Source: Nitrospiria bacterium (GTDB lineage: Bacteria; Nitrospirota; CAKKRA01; 9FT-COMBO-42-15). From it: a stretch of DNA of 11,057 bases. The stretch spans positions 1-11,057 of the forward strand of contig CAKKRA010000368.1 of assembly GCA_919902475.1 (NCBI GenBank), given 5' to 3'. Shown piece by piece: positions 5,829-11,057 of this stretch. Every line of letters begins with the position of its first letter. The stretch's first letter is position 1. The translations under genes were made by a program, and so were the position numbers. The notes below the pieces were generated by a model. That model was not told where the DNA came from, did no database searches, and was given only the letters and a program-made list of their open reading frames with translations.

Positions 5829-5852
5829 TTTTGTGATTTTGACATCACAAAA
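5829..5852. promoter_or_regulatory. Upstream activating palindrome 1 (GTGAT-N6-ATCAC)
   Basis: Nine-base arms TTTTGTGAT (5829-5837) and ATCACAAAA (5844-5852) flank the six bases TTTGAC. The core GTGAT-N6-ATCAC is shared exactly with a second palindrome at 5915-5930. The centre is about 110 bases upstream of the predicted sigma54 start, the usual place for an enhancer bound by an NtrC-type dimer. A degenerate copy keeping only the GTGAT half lies 23 bp further from the promoter (5856-5871). Confidence 0.7.
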
Positions 5853-5855
5853 AGA

Positions 5856-5871
5856 GTGATTTAATAATGTT
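5856..5871. promoter_or_regulatory. Degenerate enhancer half-site (GTGAT-N6-ATgtt)
   Basis: GTGATTTAATAATGTT keeps the left half of the palindrome and the next two bases of the right half. Its centre is 23 bp from palindrome 1, about two helical turns, so two dimers could bind side by side on the same DNA face. Weak alone; supported by a similar half-site 22 bp beyond palindrome 2. Confidence 0.4.
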
Positions 5872-5914
5872 GATTTAAAATTCTTATTTTATAAGGAGTT
5901 GTATTAGTTGTGGT

Positions 5915-5930
5915 GTGATTTGAAAATCAC
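5915..5930. promoter_or_regulatory. Upstream activating palindrome 2 (GTGAT-N6-ATCAC)
   Basis: GTGATTTGAAAATCAC is a perfect inverted repeat (arms GTGATTT and AAATCAC around GA). Its centre is about 192 bases upstream of the predicted sigma54 start and 82 bp from palindrome 1. Another GTGAT half-site begins at 5937, with its centre 22 bp further out. The pair of sites suits cooperative binding of the regulator encoded immediately upstream. Confidence 0.68.
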
Positions 5931-5936
5931 TGTAGT

Positions 5937-5952
5937 GTGATCAATAAAATAG
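5937..5952. promoter_or_regulatory. Outer enhancer half-site (GTGAT only)
   Basis: GTGATCAATAAAATAG retains the left half GTGAT and only part of the right half. It ends three bases before the stop codon of the sigma54 regulator gene. The 22-bp offset from palindrome 2 repeats the 23-bp offset seen at palindrome 1, which is the main reason to list it. Confidence 0.35.
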
Positions 5953-5954
5953 GA

Positions 5955-7346
5955 TTATGAATGAAGATTTAGTGCCTTTATTTTTCTGTGGAGGGTTTCT
6001 CTTGCAATGCCGAGCTCTTTTGATGCCTTTGTAACATTGCCATTGTATTTTTGGAGGGTTTTCTGGATCATCTCTTTCTCGTATTCCTTTGAGATGTTTT
6101 TGATAAGGTTTTTCATTGGAAGCTCTTTATCCTGTGAGGTCGCTCCTTGTTTGGTGTTTATGATATTGTATTTTATGAGCTCCTTTGCCTCTATATTATC
6201 TTTATCTGCTACAAGAACGAGTCTTTCAATAACGTTTTCAAGCTCCCTTATGTTTCCTTTCCATTCTGCATTCTGCAAGAGTTCAATTGCTTCATTTGAA
6301 AGTTTAATATTTTTGTTTTTCATGCTGTTATACTTTTTAAGAAAATGATCAATTAAAAGAGATATGTCATCCCTTCTCTGTCTTAAAGGCGGAAGGTGTA
6401 TTGGAAGAACATTGAGCCTGTAAAATAAATCCTCCCTGAACTTTCCTTCTTCAATCGCCTTTTCAAGGTTGGTGTTTGTTGCTGCAATTATGCGGACATC
6501 AATCTTTATATTCTCTGTGCCGCCGACCCTTGTAAATTCCTTTTCCTGTAAAACACGCAGCAGCTTGCTTTGTAAATCTAATGGCAGGGTTCCTATCTCA
6601 TCAAGAAAGAGCGTTCCCTTATCAGCAAGCTCAAGCTTTCCCAGTTTTTGTTTATAGGCATCAGTAAATGACCCTTTCTCGTGTCCAAAGAGCTCGCTCT
6701 CTAAGAGATTTTGTGTTAATGTTGCGCAGTTTATAGGCATAAAAGCCTTTGATGCCCTTGGCCCGTTAAAATGTATTGCCCTTGCAACAAGCTCCTTTCC
6801 TGTGCCGCTTTCGCCTGTAATAAGCACAGTTGACTGCCCATCCTTTGCCAGCTTATCTATTAATTCAAAGATGGTCTTCATGGCATCGCTCTTTCCAACT
6901 ATATTATTAAAATTGTATTCTTTCCCTATCTCTTCAAGAAGTGTTTTATTCTGCTCGCTTAAAATAACATTTTCTTTTGAGAGCTTTTGATGTTCAATGG
7001 CCTTCTCAACGCGGATTAATAATTCCTCTCTTATATTCTCTTTTCTTAAAAAGTCTGTTGCGCCTTCCTTCATTGCCTCTACAGCATCTTCTATAGAGCC
7101 AAAGGCGCTTATTATCATTACAATGCTTGAAGGATTTTTTTCCCTTGCCTTTTTTAAAACCTCAATGCCCTCTTTTCCAGAAGGCATTTTTAAATCGGTG
7201 ATTATTAAATCAAAGTCTTCCCTGTTAATGTTTTCAATTGCCTCCTTTGCAGACGCCGCCTCCTTTACCTTGTAATCTGACTTTATTAAAGGAATTGCCA
7301 CAGCTTTTCTATTTATCCTATTGTCATCCACTACTAATATCTTCAT
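5955..7346 (-). CDS. NtrC-type sigma54-dependent response regulator (receiver - AAA+ - Fis HTH)
   Basis: A complete 463-residue enhancer-binding protein. The receiver (about 1-120) has the acidic pair Asp7/Asp8, phospho-acceptor Asp51 (TDLKMP) and Lys102, although the usual KP is KE here. The AAA+ domain (about 146-385) shows Walker A GESGTGKE (178-185), the sigma54 contact loop as GSFTDA (225-230) instead of GAFTGA, Walker B GTLFLDEI (244-251), and FREDLFYRLNVLPIHLPPLR with the arginine-finger region. A Fis-type helix-turn-helix (about 436-460, NVTKASKELGIARETLHRKI) binds DNA. It would use ATP to open sigma54 polymerase at the promoter just downstream of its own gene. It is the second gene of an operon: its ATG lies three bases after the kinase stop codon. 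Named relatives include NtrC, ZraR, HydG and PilR; the sequence alone does not single out one. Confidence 0.93.
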   Translation of the reverse strand: MKILVVDDNRINRKAVAIPLIKSDYKVKEAASAKEAIENINREDFDLIITDLKMPSGKEGIEVLKKAREKNPSSIVMIISAFGSIEDAVEAMKEGATDFLRKENIREELLIRVEKAIEHQKLSKENVILSEQNKTLLEEIGKEYNFNNIVGKSDAMKTIFELIDKLAKDGQSTVLITGESGTGKELVARAIHFNGPRASKAFMPINCATLTQNLLESELFGHEKGSFTDAYKQKLGKLELADKGTLFLDEIGTLPLDLQSKLLRVLQEKEFTRVGGTENIKIDVRIIAATNTNLEKAIEEGKFREDLFYRLNVLPIHLPPLRQRRDDISLLIDHFLKKYNSMKNKNIKLSNEAIELLQNAEWKGNIRELENVIERLVLVADKDNIEAKELIKYNIINTKQGATSQDKELPMKNLIKNISKEYEKEMIQKTLQKYNGNVTKASKELGIARETLHRKIKALNLHS

Positions 7347-7349
7347 TTC

Positions 7350-8951
7350 CTAAGACCCTTCCTGTTTCAATGGCAGTTGCAGTGTAAAAGTAGTTCCTTC
7401 ATTAATCTTACTGTTTACCTTTATTGTACCGTTATGAGCCTCTATTATCTTCTGTGTAATAGTAAGCCCAAGTCCGCTTCCACTCGCCTTGGTTGTATAG
7501 CACGGTATAAAAACTTTTTCAATATCTTCCTGTGAAATACCGCCTCCTGTGTCTGAGATATTTATTTCTACTACAGCGCTTTCCGCAGGTGATGCTATTT
7601 GCGCAGTTGAAATCGTTAATTTACCGCCATTATCCATTGCTTCAATAGCATTTAGTATTATATTAAGCAGTGCACTTTCAAGATATGTTTCATCGCCTTC
7701 AATAACTGGAATAGCTCCATGTTTGTTTTCAATCAAGATACCTTTTCCCTTTATCAGGCCAGCATTGCGTTTTAAAATCTTATTTATAACAGAATTAATA
7801 TTAATCTGTGAAGGTAATATCTTTATATTTCTGTATACCTCCTTAAATCTTTTTAGAAACGCCATTAATTCATTTATGCCCTCTTTTAATTCATCTGCAT
7901 ACGCCTTTCTTTTGTCATCATTTGGTATCTCCTGAATTAACAATTCAGAGAACATATCTAAGCCGGATATCTTGTTGCCGATTTCATGGCCAATATTTCT
8001 GGCTGCCTCTCCGAGGAGTATCAGATTTTTTGACTGCCTGAGCTTTTCAGCCATTACCTTGAATCTTGTTACATCAGTGAAGAGTATAAGGATGCCAGTA
8101 CGGTTCTGTTCATAATCTTTCAATAATGCTGTCTTTGCCCTTAATATAAAGGATTCGCATTTGGGGTTTGTGTATTTTATATTATCTGTATCAGTGTTCC
8201 CATTTGTTAATATTGACTTTATAAGGTTATCAACAAATCCCAATTCCTCATATCTTTTAAAGTAATTGTTTATAATATCATTTTTATTCAGGGTGGTTAT
8301 CCTTTCAGCAACCATGTTAAAGGCGATAATATTTTCTTTTTCATCTATTGCAATTAATCCATCAGGTATGCCTTCAATTATTGTTTGGGTAAGGCTTCTT
8401 GTCTTTAGGATATCTTCATAAAGGTAGATTTTTTCGTAATAGGAAAATATATGTGCTATAGCAAGGCTGATCTGTTTTGTAAAAGATTCAAGGAGTTTTA
8501 AATCAGATTCAGTAAAACCTTCACCTGAAAATTTATTATTAATATTCAGGACACCGATAAGGCTATTATCTAAAATTAAAGGGATAGATATGAGTGATGC
8601 TGTTGAGAACTGTCCTGAAAATTCAGATTCTCTGAACCGAACATCCTTTTTTATATCATTAATCAGAAGGGAATCCTTGTTTTTTAATACCCAGCTTGAT
8701 ATATCATTTCCAACCTTTTTAGTTGCGCCAATCTTTACACCGCTTAAACCCTTTCCAGCCTTTAAGATTAATTCATCCTTTTCTTCATTGTAAAGCATTA
8801 AGGATATTCGCTTAACATTTAATATGGCTGATATTAAATCAATAATTGTTACTAATAACTGGTCTTCTTCAATAGAGATGTCAATCAGTCTTTTTGTATC
8901 AGGCAGTCCCTTAAACTCCTTCAGATGTTTGTAGAATTCCTCTTGCTTCAT
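7350..8951 (-). CDS. Soluble GAF-PAS sensor histidine kinase
   Basis: A 533-residue kinase with no membrane segment, so it senses a cytoplasmic signal. A GAF domain spans about residues 23-168, ending SIPLILDNSLIGVLNINNKF and the TESDLKLLESFTKQISLAIA helix. A PAS domain follows at about 183-298 (IIEGIPDGLIAIDEKENIIAFN). Dimerisation and phosphotransfer are at 303-375 with His322 in GHEIGNKI, where the usual HEIRNPL proline is missing. The ATPase domain has the N box LLNIILNAIEAM (428-439), DTGGGI (467-472), FIPCYTTK (481-488) and GSGLGL (491-496). The ATG at 8951 is preferred over an in-frame TTG at 8972; the ribosome site is weak (AAGG or GGA). It is first in an operon with the sigma54 regulator, its certain partner by context. 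Unlike PilS it has no six-helix membrane part. Confidence 0.92.
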   Translation of the reverse strand: MKQEEFYKHLKEFKGLPDTKRLIDISIEEDQLLVTIIDLISAILNVKRISLMLYNEEKDELILKAGKGLSGVKIGATKKVGNDISSWVLKNKDSLLINDIKKDVRFRESEFSGQFSTASLISIPLILDNSLIGVLNINNKFSGEGFTESDLKLLESFTKQISLAIAHIFSYYEKIYLYEDILKTRSLTQTIIEGIPDGLIAIDEKENIIAFNMVAERITTLNKNDIINNYFKRYEELGFVDNLIKSILTNGNTDTDNIKYTNPKCESFILRAKTALLKDYEQNRTGILILFTDVTRFKVMAEKLRQSKNLILLGEAARNIGHEIGNKISGLDMFSELLIQEIPNDDKRKAYADELKEGINELMAFLKRFKEVYRNIKILPSQININSVINKILKRNAGLIKGKGILIENKHGAIPVIEGDETYLESALLNIILNAIEAMDNGGKLTISTAQIASPAESAVVEINISDTGGGISQEDIEKVFIPCYTTKASGSGLGLTITQKIIEAHNGTIKVNSKINEGTTFTLQLPLKQEGS

Positions 8952-8980
8952 AACATTCCAACCTTCAGCCAAAGATATTT

Positions 8981-9007
8981 GTTTTTTCCGTTTAAGGCTT
9001 AAAAAAC
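8981..9007. repeat. Inverted repeat in the kinase mRNA leader
   Basis: GTTTTTT (8981-8987) and AAAAAAC (9001-9007) are perfect arms around 13 bases. A competing inner palindrome TTTAA-GGC-TTAAA (8991-9003) overlaps the right arm. It lies within the roughly 160-base leader predicted for the kinase mRNA, 30-56 bases ahead of the start codon. A/T-rich, so it may be chance. Confidence 0.3.
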
Positions 9008-9116
9008 TTTTATTTCTCTATAGTTAGATGTATTTTTTATTATGATTAATACCCATAAAACTGATATTATTAAACTATTGAACCTTATGGAGTGTGTCAG
9101 AAGAGTTACATCTCTA

Positions 9117-9145
9117 ATTATATAGCCTAAATGCTTTATTGGCAA
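9117..9145 (-). promoter_or_regulatory. Sigma70-type promoter of the kinase/regulator operon
   Basis: Reading the minus strand, TTGCCA (9145-9140) is followed after 17 bases by TATAAT (9122-9117), one mismatch from full consensus. The predicted transcript start near 9110 gives an unusually long leader of about 160 bases before the kinase ATG. The CACTATG repeat is centred near -62, where an activator could sit. Confidence 0.55.
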
Positions 9146-9163
9146 GTTTTTATCAATTTTTTA

Positions 9164-9181
9164 CACTATGATATCACTATG
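9164..9181 (+). repeat. Phased direct repeat CACTATG x2
   Basis: CACTATG at 9164-9170 is repeated at 9175-9181, separated by ATAT, so the two copies lie 11 bp (one helical turn) apart. They sit between the two divergent promoters, just upstream of the kinase -35. This is a plausible binding site for a regulator that binds as a head-to-tail pair; the regulator is unknown. Confidence 0.4.
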
Positions 9182-9216
9182 TCTTACAAATTTTGTCACT
9201 TTTTTGGGAAAATAGG

Positions 9217-9244
9217 TTGACAATGGACAAAAAGTTGATAAAAT
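9217..9244 (+). promoter_or_regulatory. Sigma70-type promoter of pilB
   Basis: A perfect TTGACA (9217-9222) and TAAAAT (9239-9244) are separated by 16 bases. Transcription would start near 9251, leaving about 60 leader bases before the pilB ATG. There is no competing sigma54 site with an intact -12 GC. Confidence 0.5.
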
Positions 9245-9310
9245 TAAAAGTATTGAAAACATAATTCGTATTACTCAAATTACAATAAAAAAAGAGGGAA
9301 AAAGGGTATA

Positions 9311-11026
9311 ATGATTACTTCAAAGCTGGGAAAGATGCTGATTGGCGCAAATCTTATAAATGATGAGCAGCTTAACAAGGCTTTGTCAACCCAGCAAAAA
9401 GAAGGCGGAAAATTAGGGAGCATCCTGATAAAATTAGGATACATATCCGAAGATAAGCTCCTGAATTTCTTAAGCCATCAATTTGGCATCCCTGCTATTA
9501 ATCTTTCAACACAAGAGATAGACCCAAATATAATAAAGCTCCTTCCACCTGAGGTAGCTCAAAAATATCAGGTTGTTCCTGTTGCGAGGAAAGGGGCTGC
9601 AATAACCCTCGCCATGGTGGACCCTTCAGATGTATTTGCCATTGACGATATAAAATTTATGACTGGTTATGATGTCCAGCCTGTTCTTGCAACAGAGGGC
9701 GCTATCAGGTCTTCAATAAACAAATACTATGACACCTCTGATTCCCTTCAAACAGTCTTAAAGGATATAAAAATGCAGGAGACTATTGATGATGGGGATG
9801 TTGATATTATACAGGAGGGAGAAGAGAAGGTTGATATAGGCCAGCTTAAGGAGGCTGTAGAAGAGGCGCCTGTTGTAAAACTTGTAAACTTTATACTCTC
9901 AGATGCAATTGTAAAGGGTGTTAGTGATATACATGTAGAGGCGTATGAAAAGAAGTTCAGGGTTCGTTACAGACTGGATGGCCTTATGTATGAGGCTATG
10001 GTGCCCCCGATGAAGCTCCGTGCTGCAATGACATCACGATTAAAGATAATGGCTGAACTTGATATTGCAGAGAGAAGGCTGCCGCAGGACGGCAGGATAA
10101 AATTGAGGATGAAGAATAGAGAGGTTGATTTAAGGGTATCTACTCTTCCATGCCTTTTTGGTGAAAAGGTTGTTATGAGGATACTTGATAAAGGCAATCT
10201 TACACTTGATTTAACAAAACTTGGTTTTGAAGCAAAGGCAATGCAGGATTTTATGAAGGCGATAAACAGTCCATATGGCATGGTGCTTGTTACAGGTCCA
10301 ACTGGCAGCGGTAAGACAACAACCCTGTATTCTGCGCTGAATCAGGTTAATGAAGTCGGCGTAAATATCATGACAGCCGAAGACCCTGTTGAATATTATT
10401 TAATGGGCATAAATCAGGTACAGATGAAGGATGAGATAGGCCTTAATTTTGCCGCTGCCTTAAGGTCATTTCTTCGTCAGGACCCTGATATAGTAATGGT
10501 CGGCGAGATCCGTGATTATGAGACAGCAGAGATAGCGGTTAAGGCTGCATTGACAGGGCATCTTGTTCTTTCAACCCTTCACACAAATGATGCGCCAAGC
10601 ACAATCAACCGTCTGCTGAATATGGGTATAGAGCCTTTCCTTGTTGCATCCTCTGTGCTTTTAATAGTTGCGCAGCGGCTGATAAGAAAGGTATGTTCGC
10701 AATGTAAAGAAGTAGAAAAGGTTCCTGTCAAGGCATTAATTGATATAGGTTTTTCTCCTGAGGAGGCTGAAAAGATTGTTTGTTACAAAGGCAAAGGCTG
10801 CACAAATTGCAGTGATACTGGCTACAAGGGAAGGATTGCAATATACGAGGTAATGCCAATAGGTGATGAGATAAAAGAGCTTATATTAGAAGGTGCGTCT
10901 GCAACAGAGATTAAGAAGACTGCTGTTAAACTTGGCATGAAGACCTTAAGGATGAGCGGTCTTACGAAATTAAAAGAAGGACTGACAAGCATTGAAGAGG
11001 TAATGAGGGTTACATTCGGGGATTAA
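9311..11026 (+). CDS. pilB: Type IV pilus assembly ATPase PilB (GspE/PulE family)
   Basis: A complete 571-residue cytoplasmic motor ATPase that powers pilin polymerisation at the inner membrane. The amino-terminal GspE/MshEN domain covers about residues 1-140. The ATPase core has Walker A GPTGSGKT (329-336), the Asp box AEDPVEY (356-362), Walker B DPDIVMVGEIRD (391-402) and the His box TGHLVLSTLHTND (415-427). A zinc-binding tetracysteine site, VCSQC and GCTNC (Cys 462, 465, 497, 500), marks extension ATPases (PilB/GspE) rather than the retraction ATPase PilT. The length is normal for PilB. GspE of a type II secretion system is the alternative, but the neighbouring aroE and the immediately following gene start fit a pilB-pilT-pilC cluster. 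The ribosome site is weak (AAGGG, five bases before the ATG). Confidence 0.92.
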   Translation: MITSKLGKMLIGANLINDEQLNKALSTQQKEGGKLGSILIKLGYISEDKLLNFLSHQFGIPAINLSTQEIDPNIIKLLPPEVAQKYQVVPVARKGAAITLAMVDPSDVFAIDDIKFMTGYDVQPVLATEGAIRSSINKYYDTSDSLQTVLKDIKMQETIDDGDVDIIQEGEEKVDIGQLKEAVEEAPVVKLVNFILSDAIVKGVSDIHVEAYEKKFRVRYRLDGLMYEAMVPPMKLRAAMTSRLKIMAELDIAERRLPQDGRIKLRMKNREVDLRVSTLPCLFGEKVVMRILDKGNLTLDLTKLGFEAKAMQDFMKAINSPYGMVLVTGPTGSGKTTTLYSALNQVNEVGVNIMTAEDPVEYYLMGINQVQMKDEIGLNFAAALRSFLRQDPDIVMVGEIRDYETAEIAVKAALTGHLVLSTLHTNDAPSTINRLLNMGIEPFLVASSVLLIVAQRLIRKVCSQCKEVEKVPVKALIDIGFSPEEAEKIVCYKGKGCTNCSDTGYKGRIAIYEVMPIGDEIKELILEGASATEIKKTAVKLGMKTLRMSGLTKLKEGLTSIEEVMRVTFGD

Positions 11027-11053
11027 AAAAATAAAGGTTTATTGGAGGAAGAA

Positions 11054-11057
11054 ATGG
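11054..11057 (+). CDS. Start of the next gene, probably pilT (partial)
   Basis: Only the ATG and one more base are inside the window. It is called because a strong SD sequence, GGAGG (11044-11048), stands five bases before it, 27 bases after the pilB stop codon and on the same strand. Pilus clusters usually continue with pilT then pilC, but the product cannot be read here. Confidence 0.4.

Larger units (their letters stand above)
8952..9310. other. Divergent control region between the kinase operon and pilB
   Basis: A 359-base AT-rich stretch with no open reading frame worth calling. It contains one sigma70-type promoter for each direction, a phased direct repeat between them, and a long leader for the kinase gene with two inverted repeats. 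No good sigma54 promoter or GTGAT-N6-ATCAC palindrome is seen, so the kinase operon does not look self-activated by its own regulator, nor pilB directly controlled by it. Confidence 0.6.

Noticed and set aside
5829..5930. GTGAT/ATCAC palindromes as CRP or FNR sites
   Set aside because: Read as TGTGA/TCACA the halves are eight bases apart, not the six of CRP, and FNR needs TTGAT-N4-ATCAA. Their distance from a sigma54 promoter fits an NtrC-type enhancer better.
9018..9125. Inverted CTATA(g)TTAGATGTA and TACATCT-N7-TATAG as ends of a mobile element
   Set aside because: The arms are imperfect, only about 75 bases apart, enclose no gene and show no target duplication; better viewed as possible leader pairing.
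9140..9155. TGGCAAG at 9140 as a sigma54 promoter for pilB
   Set aside because: The spacing puts TC where the essential -12 GC should be. The same bases, read on the other strand, form the -35 of the kinase promoter.

Overview
The window is AT-rich bacterial chromosome, carrying ten genes plus a few bases of an eleventh. Gene content (type IV pilus ATPase PilB next to aroE, a PDZ/radical-SAM DUF512 protein, sigma54 enhancer-binding regulation, dispersed GC-rich palindromic repeats between genes) suggests a Gram-negative of the Desulfobacterota/Nitrospirota kind. This is inferred from gene content and style; no rRNA or other phylogenetic marker is present. There is no tRNA, rRNA, CRISPR array, transposase or phage gene.

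Left part (1-4032). A truncated DevC/FtsX-type ABC permease runs leftward off the edge. It is divergent from an AI-2E family membrane transporter, and both genes appear to start within a few bases of their predicted transcription starts, without a Shine-Dalgarno (SD) sequence. A 290-base gap filled with hairpin-forming repeats follows, then a plus-strand pair: a PDZ/radical-SAM-like DUF512 protein and shikimate dehydrogenase AroE.

Middle part (4039-8951), all on the minus strand. The upstream operon encodes a soluble GAF-PAS histidine kinase and an NtrC-type sigma54 response regulator. Downstream of it lies a second, four-gene operon: a pseudo-receiver (phospho-Asp replaced by Asn), an exported HExxH (M50-like) membrane protein, an exported lytic-transglycosylase-like protein, and a 49-residue membrane-anchored protein with a CxxxCxxC cluster that is very easy to miss. 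The 237 bases in front of this operon contain a full sigma54 control region: a -24/-12 promoter, a perfect IHF consensus near -61, and two perfect GTGAT-N6-ATCAC palindromes near -110 and -192, each followed about 22-23 bp further out by a half-site. The sequence therefore predicts that the kinase/regulator pair switches on the four-gene operon.

Right part (8952-11057). A 359-base divergent control region holds a sigma70-type promoter for the kinase operon, another for pilB, and a phased CACTATG direct repeat between them. A complete pilB follows, then an SD sequence and the start codon of the next gene (probably pilT).

Working model (inference): the two-component system drives a small envelope-remodelling operon (peptidoglycan cleavage, a possible intramembrane protease, a small membrane metal-binding protein) inserted between aroE and the pilus genes. 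It may serve pilus assembly or an envelope stress response.
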